Origin: Neocallimastix lanati (nom. inval.)
Taxonomy: Eukaryota; Neocallimastigomycota; Neocallimastigomycetes; Neocallimastigales; Neocallimastigaceae
Length of the DNA stretch: 64,000 nt
Assembly (NCBI GenBank): GCA_016946835.1
Contig: JACVTC010000019.1
Span: forward strand, 447,001-511,000
Reading direction: 5' to 3'
Shown piece by piece: positions 37,833 through 50,167 of this stretch; within the stretch, counting starts at the first letter, position 1, and each line of letters opens with the position of its first letter. The position numbers and the translations under genes were made by a program. The notes under the pieces are model-generated. The model had not been told where the DNA came from. It searched no databases and saw only the letters and a program-made list of their open reading frames with translations.

Positions 37833-38555
37833 CTTATTAAAAATACATAAAAATAAAATATAATTAGTATTATTTTTTCAATAAAGTATAATTATTATAT
37901 TTTTATAATGTGAAATTGAAAACGTAAAAACAAAAAATTCATTTTTTATTATATATATATATATTTTCCATTTAAATCAATTTAAAAAGTGTATGATTAC
38001 AAGCTATATTATTTATTAATAATCCTTCATATTAATAATTTATGTCAAGTTATTTTTATATTTATTCATTATATAATTTGGGTGGTGAAGTTAAAAACTT
38101 AATAAATTAGGATCACTCTACACATTTATAAATTTATTAAATAAAAATAATGAATTTAATAAAATTATGACAACAAAATTATAAATTTATAAAAATTGCC
38201 ATAATGTTTCGGCGTTGACACGGACCTCTCTTTAAGCAAGGCTAATATGAAAGACATTCCCTATACGCCACTTAATACGACAGGTTATTTTCAGTGAACT
38301 CTTGAACCATCATTGAGGGAGGAACAGCTTCACTAATCCTCTCACAGATTAATCGTTCGATATAAGAAATTTTAATTTATAAATTTGATTATATATAAAA
38401 ATTAATATTTTTACTTTTATAATATAAACAATTACCACAATGAACGGGTTATGAGATATCCAAACATAATATATATATATTTAAATTAAAATATATATTA
38501 CTTTAAGGTTCTTTTGATTTAACCTTAATATCTATATTAATTAATTTATACTAAT

Positions 38556-38592
<37 letters not shown>

Positions 38593-38869
38593 TTGAAATC
38601 ATTCAATCTTTTAAATATAAGCAATATTATATATATATATATATTTATTACACAAACCTTTTTTTTATTATTTATTCAGTAAATTCTATGAACTAAAGAA
38701 TAACCTAAAAGTTAATACAACTATATATTACATTTATTATTTTAATGTCATTTATTTTAATGTATATATTTATTTATTTATTATTTTAATGTCAATAAGA
38801 GATATAAATGCAAAATCGAAAATAAAATTACTATAATACATCTGTCAAGAATAAGAATCAACACTATTG

Positions 38870-38906
<37 letters not shown>

Positions 38907-41900
38907 TTGTTCAAATAATATTAATAACATATATATATAAATATTTTAATTAATAATTAATAATTTAATTCTCCTTGTAAATTTTTATTCTCATATTTTT
39001 TTAAAGGCGGAAAAAAATGTAATATACTTAACTATTAAAAAAAATAAATAACTCAACCTTCAGAATATTTAAATATCAAACTAATAATGAAGTTGACTTA
39101 TATTCAAAAAAAAAAAAAAAAAATTGTTTTTATTAACATTTATTATTACCTCTTAATAGTTATTATCATCATAAATATTATTATTCATTATCATTACGAT
39201 TAATTTTATTTTTATCTATTCTTTCATATTAAAAAAAAAGAAGAAAGTAATAAACAAAATGGATAAAAATGGTTAATGTGTTAAATTAAATATGAAATTA
39301 ATATGATTAATTGTTAGTTGTATATATTAATATGTTTATTATTAATCATTTATACTAATATAAAAAATTTAATAATAAAATATTTATATATAATTAGTAT
39401 ATAAAATTAAATATAATTTAAATATATTATAATTGGATTACAAAGAAATAGTAAAATTAGGGATAAAAATAAATTCATCCAAAGGAAAATGTATTTTTCA
39501 ATTAATTGAAAAACTATTATAAATGAATAATTTTAAAAAAAAAGGTTAAAAAAAAATGTGGATATTAAATACATGTGATTTAACATAAATATTTATTAGT
39601 GGATTTTTTTATATAATAAATAATAAATAATAAAATATTATATTAATAATAATAAATAAGAAATGATAACAGATAATATATAATAATATTACATTCAAAA
39701 AATTTCCATATTTTACAAGATGTAAAATCAAATACACGTTATATACTCAATCTTTAATTTAGATGAGATTATAATGCTAATGTATACATGTAAATGATGA
39801 TGACTCTATTAATATTATCAAATTGAATTTTCAAAAAAATTAAAAAAAAAAATAAATTTTATATTTTTCTTAGATTTATAATTTTAAGTGGTAATGAAGT
39901 TAATAAAGTTTAATCTTGATTGTTTTGGATTTTTCCTTTTTTTAGTATAAAATAAATAACATTAGTAATAAAAATAAATAATAAAACAACTTAGATTAAT
40001 TGTAATATAATATCATAGAAAGAACATAATAATAAAAAAAAAAGTTTAGAATTTAATAAAAAAATATAAAAGTATTGATAATAAAAAAAAAAAATTCAAT
40101 GTTATAATATTTTTTAATTAATAATTTATTATTTAGAGTAATCATAAAATATCACATATATAATATAGATTATTATTTTTTAATATTATTTTAGTGTAAT
40201 TATTTTTACTATCTTTTTTTTTTTTTTTTTTTTTTAATAAAAAAAAAAACTAACTCTATGTTTTAATTTACTATTTCTCTTGAGAAAAAAAGTATTATTA
40301 AATGATGATGATTAAGTGGTAAAATTAGAAATAAAGCACTTTAAAAAAAAAAAAAATTAATATAAAAAATATTGATAAACTAATATAAAAATATTAATCG
40401 TAATAATACTTTAAACAAAAAAGCATTTTAATATATATATAAAGTGTTTAAAAACACACTATTATTAATAAGATATTTTTTTATTATGAAAAAAAATCTT
40501 ATTATTTATTTATTTTAGTATTATTTTACTATCTATTATTATCTATTATTAGTAAATAACCGATATTATATTTTATGAATTCACATATTATTGCATATAA
40601 TAATTAAAAGAAAATACTCTATCAACAATTATATAAATAAACATTAATAAATAAATAAATAAATAATAAAAATGAATTATTTCCACATCCAAGGTTAAAA
40701 TGTATAAAACATTATAATATAAAAATATTTTTGATGGCTCTTCATAACTTTTATTTATCCAATAGAAATAATTTCAATTAAATTACCATAATATACTATT
40801 TATATACTAAAATGTATAATATATTATAAAAGTAGAACATAATGAAATAAGGATTATTTGTACTAACATTAAAAATGAAATCTATGTACTGAAAAATTTA
40901 TCTATTTAATAATAGAATATCAAATAAAAAAATATATTTATATTAAAATTTAAAGATTGAAGTACAATATATTGCAATAAATTGTTATATATGCTAATAA
41001 TTCATATTGTAAAATAATAAATTTTATTATATCAATTAATATGCAATATATTTATAATTTTTTATTTACTAAATATATAAAATATTTTTATAATAATTAA
41101 AATATTATGTATTAATCCAGATTTAATTCAATATATTATAATTTATTTATTCCGTTTTAATTCTTTTTCTAATATACATCTATAATTCCATATATTAAAA
41201 TTCATTTAAACTTAATTTTCAATTAGATTGAATATACATTAATAAAATAAAAAAACTAGATAGTGATAATATATCTGAGTGAGTAACGAAGAATATGAAA
41301 ATTAAAATATTTAAAAATTTTATTATTAATTTAATTATTCCAAAACTTTTTAATCTTTAGTTCGGTTTTAAATCCTTTCTTTCTCTCTTTCTAACTTTTT
41401 TTTTTTTTTTTTAATTTATAAATTTAACTTACAGATGCTGTCGGTTTTTTATTTAAATTAAATATATTATTGTTTAAAATAAATTTTAAATCTTCTTTAA
41501 TTAAAAAAATATATTTAAATTATATAAATAAATATATATTTTTTTAAAAAAAAAAAGTGATTTAAATTATATATATTTTAATATTTTAATTATCAATACA
41601 TAAATAATATAATAATAATTATAGTAATAAAAATATTATTTTTTATTATTTAATGGTTGTAATAAATAAAAACCAATGTTAAACTATTTATACTGTAATT
41701 TCATTCATTTAAGGGAATCTAATTCATCATTTATATTTCCTATACTCTTAATAAATAGTTTCAATATAGGAATTATACTTATTTATTCTTTTTAGAATTG
41801 ATATTCTATCAATGTTAAATATATATTTTTTTTTTAAAATACTATTTTAAATAGCCTTTTACCACCATATTTATGTTATAAAATTATTTTTTTTAATTAT

Positions 41901-42569
41901 TTATTAATTTTTATTATGTTTCAAATAACCTTTTACCACTATATTCATGTTATAATAATAATATATATTAAATTATAATAAAAAATTTTATAAGATAAAC
42001 TTAACTTAGATTTATATATAAATTATTAATCTTTTTTTTTTTTGATGATAGTTTCCTTTATTTCATTTTCATTCGTCAATAAATTTAATACAATATATAT
42101 TATTACAATAATATATAATATATAAAATACAATAATATATAATATATAAAATTAAATTACATATTTTACAGATTATATATTAATATAGATGAATATATTG
42201 TATTTATTCATTAATTAAATTATTATAACAATATAATTGTTAATATATTAACTATATTGTCTGTCCATACATTCTTATTATATTAATATTATATAATTAA
42301 AAAATATATTCTTTAAAAAAATTATTATTATTTATTAAAAAGTATATATATTTATAATTTTATATTGTCATTATTTATTAAGAAGTATATATATTTATAA
42401 TTATATATATATAAATTGAATAGTAATATTATTATGCAATTAAGCAATAAATATAAGGGAAAAAAAATATATTTATATATTTTTTTAAATTTAATATAAT
42501 TAACTTCTTTATATATAATATTTGACAAATTAGATTTGAGATGAATCAAATAAATACCTCTAAAATATG

Positions 42570-42600
<31 letters not shown>

Positions 42601-42768
42601 CTTCACACACACAAAAAAAAAATTTTAACTAAATATAAAATATTAAAAATTGTATATTTTATATAGTAATTTTTTAATATTTTTTAATAATCTATTTTAA
42701 CATATCAAATTATTATAATATATATAATTATTTTTTATATATAATAAATTTTATAATAAAAATAAAAG
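37833..42768. other. AT-rich DNA between the retrotransposon and PFL copy 7
   Basis: Apart from the island at 38199-38365, no gene. Long homopolymers are T at 38552-38590, A at 38871-38900, T at 40214-40235 and T at 42571-42600. The small ORFs are AT-rich chance frames. Confidence 0.7.
38199..38365. other. Unexplained G+C-elevated island (decayed coding fragment or structured RNA)
   Basis: About 165 bp near 40 percent G+C by eye, in flanks well below 20 percent. On the + strand one frame reads GVDTDLSLSKANMKDIPYTP and on to a TGA, then TLEPSLREEQLH, a TAA, and SSHRLIVRYK. Alternatively GGGAGGA and TCCTCTC (about 38320-38341) can form a stem. I could not match it to any snRNA, snoRNA, SRP, RNase P, 5S or tRNA I know. 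Confidence 0.4.
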
Positions 42769-45682
42769 ATGCAAGGTAAAATAATGAAAATAAAAAAAAT
42801 GATTTGTAATTATTTTTTTTGGAAGAATAAAAGATGTGTTAAAAATGATGATTTTAAAATAATTATTATATCGTAATAATTAAAAAAAAAATAGAATCAA
42901 CATGATAGAGATAGAAGAATGTAAATTTCATGAGAAAGTTAAAAAAATAATAAAAAAAAAACTTAAAAACATTATATATATAATTATATATATATTAAGA
43001 AAAGAAAAGAAAATACTTTTAAAATAACTAATATATTTTAATTTAGATGTAAATTTAATAAAATATCAATAAGAGAAATAATTTTAATTAATTAGAAAAT
43101 ATATTAATATTATATATATTTTTTAATAAATAATTATATATATATATTATTACATTGTTTATTAGAATAAACAAAAAGATTTAAGATTTTTATACATAAA
43201 TCGTAAAGTAGAATAACTATGATAATTAAATTATTAATAAAACAGAATATTTAAATATATGAATTTTAAAATAAAACTATTAAGGTTTATAATAGAAAAA
43301 TATTGAGATATATAAAAAGAATAATATAATAAATAAAATATGTAAAATTGATTAATTTATAAATGATAGTATAAAAAGAATATGTTCTAAATTTAATAAT
43401 AATATTAATATTATTATTTTAAAAAATATAATATAAATAAATTGGATATTAACTAATGAATAAATTATTAAAAATATTAATATATAGTTATTGATACTGC
43501 CAAGTGGATTAAAGAAAATTACACCCCATATGAAGGTGATGCTTCTTTCTTAGTTTCTGAAGCTTCTCAAAAAACTAAAGATGTTTGGGCTAAGTGCAGT
43601 GAACTTCGTGCCCAAGAAATTAAGAGTGGTGGTTGTCTTGATGTAGATAATAAAACTATATCTACTGTTAATGCTCATGAAGCTGGTTATATCATCAAGG
43701 AAAATGAAGATATTGTCGGTTTACAAACTGATGCTCCTCTTAAACGTTCAATTAAGCCATTCGGTGGTGTTCGTATTGTTAAGAACGCTTTAAAGGCTTA
43801 CAATCATACTCTTGATCCAGAAGTTGAAGAAATTTTCAAGTACCGTAAGACTCACAATGATTGTGTTTTCGATATTTACACTCCAGAAATGAGAAAAGCT
43901 AGATCTAATGCCATTCTCACTGGTTTACCAGATGGTTATGGTCGTGGTAGAATTATTGGTGATTACAGACGTATTGCTTTATATGGAGTTGATCAATTAA
44001 TTGAATGGAAAATGCAAGATAAACTTTCTCTTGGTATCACCATGACTGAAGAAAACATGCGTACTAGAGAAGAACTTGCTGAACAAATCAAAGCTCTTAA
44101 TGAATTAAAAGCTCTTGGTCAAAGATATGGTTATGATCTTTCCAAGCCAGCTACAAATGCTAAAGAAGCTATTCAATGGACTTACTTTGGTTATCTTGCT
44201 AGTGTCAAGGATCAAGATGGTGCTGCTATGTCTTTCGGACGTGTTGATTGTTTCTTCGATATTTATATTGAAAATGATATGAAGAAAGGTCTTTTAACTG
44301 AAGCCCAAGCTCAAGATTTAATTGATCAATTAATTATTAAACTTAGATTAGTTCGTCATTTACGTACTCCAGAATACAATGATTTATTTGCAGGAGATCC
44401 AACTTGGGTTACTATGGTTGTTGGTGGAATGAATAATGATGGAAGACCATTAGTTAGTAAAACTTCTTATCGTATTGTTAATACTCTTAGAACTCTTGGT
44501 GCAGCACCAGAACCAAATATTACAGTTTTATGGAACAAGAACCTTCCAACACCATTCAAGCATTTCTGTAATAAAATTTCTATTGATACCTCTTCTATTC
44601 AATATGAAAATGATAATCTTATGAACAAAATGTTTGGAGATGATTATGCTATTGCTTGTTGTGTTTCTCAAATGAGAGTTGGTAAAGATATGCAATTCTT
44701 TGGAGCTCGTTGTAATTTAGCTAAACTTTTACTTTATGCTTTCAATCATGGATATGATGAAAGAACAGAAAAACAAGTTGGACCAGATTTTGGAGATATT
44801 AAATTAAATGAAGATGGATCCGTTAATTTCGAATCAGCATGGGAAATTTATGATAAAGCTATGGATTGGATTGCATGTCTTTATGTCAATACTATGAATG
44901 CTATTCATTATTCTCATGATAAATACTGTTATGAAGCTATTCAAATGGCACTTCACGATACTAATGTTCATCGTTACATGGCTTTCGGTATTGCTGGTTT
45001 CTCAGTTATTGTTGATTCCTTCTCTGCTATTAAGTATGCTAAGGTCTTCCCAGTTCGTAATCCAGAAACTAATTTAACTACCGACTTCAAGATTGAAGGA
45101 GATTTCCCTAAATTTGGTAATGATGATGATCGTGTTGATCATTTTGCAGTTGAAATTCCAAAGATCTTCCTTGCTAAATTAAAGAAATACCCAGCTTACA
45201 GAAATGCTGAACATACTTTATCTATTTTAACTATTACTTCTAATGTCGTTTATGGTAAGAAGACTGGTTCTACTCCAGATGGTCGTAAGGCTGGTGAAGC
45301 ATTTGCACCAGGATGTAATCCAATGCATGGACGTGAAACTAATGGAGCAGTTGCTTCTCTTAATTCAGTTAGTAAAGTTGAATATGAATATTGTAAAGAT
45401 GGTATTTCTAACACTTTCACATTCGTTCCAACAGTTTTAGGTAAACTTGATGATGAACGTGTTGCTAATCTTTCTGGTTTATTAGATGGTTATTTCAACC
45501 AAGGTGGTTTCCACTTAAATGTTAATGTATTAGTTCGTGAAACCTTAAAGGATGCTATGGTTCATCCAGAACTTTATCCAAACTTAACTATTCGTGTTTC
45601 AGGATATGCTGTTCATTTCATTCGTTTAACTCCAGATCAACAAAGAGAAGTTATTGCTAGAACTTTCCACGAAACTCTTTAA
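42769..45682 (+). CDS. PFL: Pyruvate formate-lyase copy 7 (two exons, 733 aa, 712-bp intron)
   Basis: Exon 1 ATGCAAG (42769-42775), exon 2 43488-45682; the joined frame gives [20 protein letters not shown], and the 401 nt before Met137 fit exactly. Cys393-Cys394 and Gly708 are kept. Local signatures: [20 protein letters not shown], Ala-Gln in EAQAQDL (as in copy 6), [39 protein letters not shown] and RNAEH agree with copy 5 while the KDAM..ELYP/LTPDQ tail agrees with copies 2 and 3. It pairs head-to-head with copy 6 across the retrotransposon. Confidence 0.94.
42776..43487 (+). other. Intron of PFL copy 7 (712 bp, phase 1)
   Basis: Donor GTAAAA after ATGCAAG, acceptor ATATATAG before TTATTGATACTGC; TTAACTAATG, a likely branch site, lies about 35 nt upstream of the acceptor. 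It is three to nine times longer than the other family introns but in the same place and phase. Confidence 0.82.
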
Positions 45683-46736
45683 ATTGAAAGAATATTTGTT
45701 TAAAAAATGAAATTTAAATAATAATATATTTTATAGCTTCTTTAAATATGTTTATTCATATTTATAAAAAAAAAAAAAGAGTGTAAAGTATATAATTTAG
45801 ATTAAATGATAATTTATCATATAAATAGCCTTCTCTAATAATTATCAAATTTTGATTATATAAAAAATAATTTTTATAATAAAACCTTATAATATTTATT
45901 ATTTTTACGAAAGTTAAAAATTATAATAAAAGTATCAAATCCCCATTATTATAAATGTTAGAATAGTATACATATTAAAAAAAAAAAAAAAAGAAAAAAA
46001 AAAGAAAAAAAATTAAAAAAATTAAAAAAATTGAAATATATATATATTTAAAATATATATAATAAGTAAAAATTTAGCAAATAAAATATCATGAAAAGTT
46101 AATTGCATAAAATTTTACTTTTTTATGTAATTTTTATTTTCTTAAAAAATTGATTATTCCCTAAAATAAAATAATAATAATTAAAAAAAAGTGGTCATTT
46201 TAAATATAATATGAATAAATGAATAAAATAAATTATTTGATATATTTATATTTAATTTAAATTGAAGAGAAAGTAAATCAATATTTTAAATTAAAATGAA
46301 TAAGTTAAGGAAGGATTACAATCCTTTTTAATTTATTTTAATTTTATTAAAGAATTTTTTAAAGAATTTTGAAAAAATAAAATAAAATAAAATAAAATAA
46401 AATAAAATAAAATAAAATAAAATAAAATAAAATAAAATAAAATAAAATAAAATAAAATAAAATAAAAAAAACAAACTTAAATAAAGATAAAAAAATAAAT
46501 AAAAAAGGAAATATATTATTCTTTTATTTTTATTTTTATTTTTATATTAATTTTTATTATAATTTTTATTTTAATAATTTATTTTTATTTTCTCAATTTT
46601 GATTATTTTTATTTTTATTTTATTTTATTTTTAATTTCGTTTTTTTTTATTAATAATAAACCGTTAAACTGTTAGATATATATGAAAAATATAGAGGTGG
46701 AGTAAGCATATAATTTTATTTATTTATTCATTCATT
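45683..46736. other. AT-rich DNA downstream of PFL copy 7, with LINE target site
   Basis: No gene. It contains an A-rich run with AAAAAG interruptions (about 45979-46030), the AAAAT array and TTTTTA repeats, ending in the 12-bp target duplication TATTCATTCATT (46725-46736) of the next LINE. Confidence 0.75.
46374..46467. repeat. (AAAAT)n microsatellite
   Basis: About 18 tandem AAAAT units, essentially perfect. Confidence 0.95.
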
Positions 46737-49077
46737 GTATAATAAATTTTCCAATGGAACAATTAGGTATACGAGACACAATGAATGGGATATAAATCAA
46801 GACATCAGTATAGAAGAAATTAGAGAAGCAATTTTGGCTACTCCAAATTTTAAAGCTTCAGGCCCTGATGGAATTCCTATTGAATTTTATAAAGCTTCAA
46901 TTCCTCCGGATGACGAAAATTCAGTAAATAATTCTTCTTCTGGTTTAAATTGTTTACAGAAGATATACTCAAGAATTTGGAATGGAGAATTTCCTAGCTC
47001 ATGGAATGAAGCAAGTATTATATCTATTCCTAAAAAAGGAGATGATCTATCTGATTGTGACAATTATCGAGGTATCTCTCTGATTAACAATGGTATTAAA
47101 CTCATTTCGAAAATAGTCTCCAAAAGAATTTCAGAATATGGACTTAAAAATAATTTTATTAGGCCAGAGCAATTTGGATTTCGTACTAAAGAAGAATGTG
47201 TTAGTTTATTTATTTCAATTCGAGAAATTTGTCAAAGGCGTAAAAATGATAATAAAGAAACTTACCTAGCTTTTCTAGATTTAAAAAAGGCATATGATTC
47301 TGTTCCAATAGGTAATATTTTATATAAATTAGATGCTTTAGGTATTAGAGGTAAATGTTATCAATTTATAAAAAATCTATATTTGACATCCAAAGCTAGT
47401 GTTAAAATTGATGATCAATATTCGGAATCTTTTAATATTATGAAAGGAGTTAGACAAGGTTGTCCACTATCACCAATTCTTTTCAATCTTTTTATTAATG
47501 ACATTTTTAATGATGTTTCAGAACTTGGAATTCCTTTAGACGAATCTAGATGTTGTGGTGGACTCTTTGCAGATGATATTGTTCTATGCGCACCGTCAAG
47601 AACTAAGTTGAAAAAAATGCTTAAGAAGGTAAATGAATGGGCTAAATTTAATATGATGAATTTTGGAATTAATAAGTGTGCAACGATGGTGATTCGACCA
47701 GACACACCTCTTTTTCAAAATAAAAGAGATCCTACTTTTTATCTTGCTGGTCAACCAATTCCAATAACTAAATGTTATACCTATTTAGGTATACCATTTG
47801 ATAAAAGCTTATCGTTGAAACCTATTATTAAATTACTTAACTCTAAAGTAACTAAAGCTCTCTTTTCTGTTAGTAAATTTCTTTCAAATTCCAAAATTCC
47901 TATTCCATTTAAGAAGATTATAATTAACTCTTATGTACTTAGTAAAGTCTCTTACTTTGCACCTTTACTTGGTTCGAATAAAACGAGAACAAATAATACT
48001 CAGAAATTAATTAATAAAGGATTAAGATGGATTGCAGGTATACAAAAAGCCAAATCATTTATTAATGTATATTCTATTTCAAAAGATTTACATATTCCTC
48101 CATTGTCAGCTAAGTGTGCTTTGTCTCAGGTCAAATGTTTTGATAAATGGAAAAATTCAAATTGTATTATTTCCTATTTAGTTAATAATATTCCAAAATC
48201 TAGAAAATATACATGGACAAAAGAAAGTAGAACTCTTAAACGTAAACTAGAGAAAAGAGGTAATAACGATAATAAAATCAAGGATTTTTATTGGAAAAGA
48301 GATATGAAAATCAATTCTATTAAAGCTGAGTTTTATGACAAAAACAAATTCGAAGAAACATCAAAATTTATAAAACTTTGTTATGACTATCCTGATCTTT
48401 CATATGGTTTCTATTGGCTATTGAGAGCACGAAGCGGATATAGATTAGATGCTAGAATTGCTAAAGCTGCAAAAATAGTGGACCAAATGTGTCCTAATTT
48501 TTGTCCCTGTTGTAAAAGTAATAAACAATGGATAAGTCATTGGTTAATTGATTGTCCCTTTTTCAATCATACTCGTAGTAAAGTTAATGATAAAATTTTA
48601 TTTTTATATAATGCTTTTTACCGTGGCAACCTAACAAATGATATTGTTAATAGTAATAATGATAATAGTAATAGTAATAATAGTAATAGTTATAATAGTA
48701 ATAATAATATTAGTAATAGTATTTTTAGTAATGTTAGTAATAGTATTGAAAATAATGTGTATATTGATTCTAGTGTGTGTGAAAAAGTGTTTAATTTCCT
48801 TCTTGGAGGTCGAAGTATTAATAACAGTACAAGGGAATGGAAGGATCTATTTAAGTGCCAGATGAAATCAGGTGCTTATTCTGATACTCCGTTCTTAGTG
48901 GTTACTGCGGCACTTCTCCAATCGATTATACCTATTGCTATTGGCCAGCAATGGTCTTTGTTCAATAGGTTCAAATCGAATCGTACTACTACTACCAAGA
49001 GCGTCAATGCTGAAGAAACAGTAAGACAGGCCAGCAGGGCTAGCGCAACCAATGAAGATCATAATTTTGTATCTTAA
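46735..49077 (+). CDS. LINE A ORF2 fragment: reverse transcriptase with C-terminal zinc motif
   Basis: Open frame of 780 codons that begins at the truncation junction (first codon TTG, partly in the target duplication; no natural start). RT motifs in order: SGPDGIPIEFYKA (about 42-54), IISIPKKGDDLSDCDNYRGI, FLDLKKAYDSVP, GVRQGCPLSPILFN, and the catalytic LFADDIVL with FADD near 278. Near residue 590 a CPNFCPCC...H...C cluster typical of the LINE C-terminus appears. A Ser/Asn-rich AGT/AAT stretch (about 638-680) lies further on. It is clearly related to but distinct from LINE B (50536-54252). Confidence 0.92.
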   Translation: MYNKFSNGTIRYTRHNEWDINQDISIEEIREAILATPNFKASGPDGIPIEFYKASIPPDDENSVNNSSSGLNCLQKIYSRIWNGEFPSSWNEASIISIPKKGDDLSDCDNYRGISLINNGIKLISKIVSKRISEYGLKNNFIRPEQFGFRTKEECVSLFISIREICQRRKNDNKETYLAFLDLKKAYDSVPIGNILYKLDALGIRGKCYQFIKNLYLTSKASVKIDDQYSESFNIMKGVRQGCPLSPILFNLFINDIFNDVSELGIPLDESRCCGGLFADDIVLCAPSRTKLKKMLKKVNEWAKFNMMNFGINKCATMVIRPDTPLFQNKRDPTFYLAGQPIPITKCYTYLGIPFDKSLSLKPIIKLLNSKVTKALFSVSKFLSNSKIPIPFKKIIINSYVLSKVSYFAPLLGSNKTRTNNTQKLINKGLRWIAGIQKAKSFINVYSISKDLHIPPLSAKCALSQVKCFDKWKNSNCIISYLVNNIPKSRKYTWTKESRTLKRKLEKRGNNDNKIKDFYWKRDMKINSIKAEFYDKNKFEETSKFIKLCYDYPDLSYGFYWLLRARSGYRLDARIAKAAKIVDQMCPNFCPCCKSNKQWISHWLIDCPFFNHTRSKVNDKILFLYNAFYRGNLTNDIVNSNNDNSNSNNSNSYNSNNNISNSIFSNVSNSIENNVYIDSSVCEKVFNFLLGGRSINNSTREWKDLFKCQMKSGAYSDTPFLVVTAALLQSIIPIAIGQQWSLFNRFKSNRTTTTKSVNAEETVRQASRASATNEDHNFVS

Positions 49078-49312
49078 AATTATGATTAACATTGCGAAGT
49101 CAAAGTTAATTATTATACTTCAGTATAATAATGCCCTTGTGAAGTCTTACAAATATTAATTAAATGAAACTAGAATATATTATACCATTATTTTATTTTT
49201 ATTTTGTGTTTTATTTTTTGTTTATTTTTTTATCTTTTTTTTTTTTTTTATTATTTTATTACATGTATTTTATCAAATATTTAATTAATAAAGATGAAAC
49301 AAGTTTGCTGCC

Positions 49313-49343
<31 letters not shown>
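46737..49343 (+). mobile_element. 5'-truncated LINE (non-LTR retrotransposon) A
   Basis: Starts within the ORF2 sequence just before the RT, ends in a 28-nt A tail (49316-49343) and is bounded by a 12-bp target duplication TATTCATTCATT (46725-46736 and 49344-49355). The endonuclease half is missing, so it cannot move by itself. The single RT frame is still fully open, suggesting a fairly recent insertion. Confidence 0.92.
49109..49132 (+). repeat. Perfect hairpin in the LINE A 3' UTR
   Basis: ATTATTATAC, loop TTCA, GTATAATAAT: a 10-bp perfect stem 31 nt after the stop codon, flanked by a near-repeat (GCGAAGTC and GTGAAGTC). Known stem-loops in some LINE 3' ends are recognised by the reverse transcriptase; that role here is inference. 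Confidence 0.7.
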
Positions 49344-49346
<3 letters not shown>

Positions 49347-49370
49347 TCATTCATTCATTTATTTTCATAT

Positions 49371-49441
49371 TTATACCATAATCAAAGCCTTCTTTAGTAA
49401 ATTTGATTTATCCGATAATCAAGATGATTCTTCAGTTGTTC
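49371..49441 (+). pseudogene. Left piece of old LINE C, split by LINE B
   Basis: Translates as KAFFSKFDLSDNQDDSSVV, continuing at 54399 after removal of LINE B and one duplication copy as HYPDCAKYLLLLFNK. The equivalent region of LINE B ORF2 is KAFFNSES...SQDDSN...YSDCAKCLFLLFNK. The left end near 49371 is approximate and abuts the A tail and target duplication of LINE A. Confidence 0.75.
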
Positions 49442-49445
49442 CCCA

Positions 49446-49625
49446 ATGAAGTGGACTGTTTTTCCAGGTCCATGGAGGGTTGATGGAAAAGGAATAACCT
49501 ATATCAGGTGTACTAATTACAGCTTTCTGTGATTCTGATGATAATCAATGGTTATCCTTTCTAAAGTGGCTTCTAGTACGAAGAGAGAAATCTGGAATAC
49601 TGGAAGACTGTAGAAAGTGAACTTG
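49446..49625 (+). pseudogene. Decayed small coding region at the 5' end of LINE B
   Basis: Starts four bases inside the element: one frame from ATG 49446 gives MKWTVFPGPWRVDGKGI and on to a TGA at 49530-49532. A shifted frame then carries on as CDSDDNQWLSFLKWLLVRRE to a stop near 49620. Composition is coding-like. It may be the start of an ORF1 broken by a frameshift. The rest, to 50167, is AT-rich with no ORF. Confidence 0.4.
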
Positions 49626-50167
49626 ACGTTCTATAATGTCTTAAACTGGATATGTAGTAACATTGGAGTTGTATAATTAATAATATCATGTAGTTTCTAC
49701 ATATTATCATTGTAATGAATCTATTGTATTTTTTACTTTAGCATTATTTTGTATATGTTTTTTTCTATAGTATTATTTATACTCTCATGTAACTATTGTA
49801 AAATGGAAATGTAGGAGATTGATTCACTCCAAAGCTTGTGTTTGAGACATTATTTAACGGATGGGAATCTTTTGATAGTTTTTCACAACTATTATTTCAT
49901 TAACATTTAAATTTTATATTATATATGATTATTTTACAGAAATTTTTACATAAAACAGGAATTTATAATTGAAAATCATTAATTAAAAACTAGTCAACAC
50001 AAAAAGAAAGAAAAACAAACAAGTTTTAGCAAACAATATACACGAAAAAGAAGACAACAGCAATAAATATTTATTTTTTTTAATTTTTTAATTTTTTACT
50101 AATTTTATTTTTTTATTTTTATATTACACTTACCTTTTATTAATATAGATATGTTTTTTATTTTATT

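Noticed and set aside
38199-38365. tRNA, 5S rRNA, spliceosomal RNA, SRP or RNase P RNA in the G+C island
   Set aside because: None of the defining boxes or arms could be found on either strand; a short AATGATGG/CTGA pair on the minus strand is too close together for a normal C/D snoRNA.
42352-42612. 86-residue ORF beginning with a poly-Lys run
   Set aside because: Made of a T homopolymer and AT-rich intergenic DNA on the complementary strand.
49164-49397. 77-residue ORF after LINE A
   Set aside because: Runs through the LINE 3' UTR, its A tail and the target duplication; not a gene.
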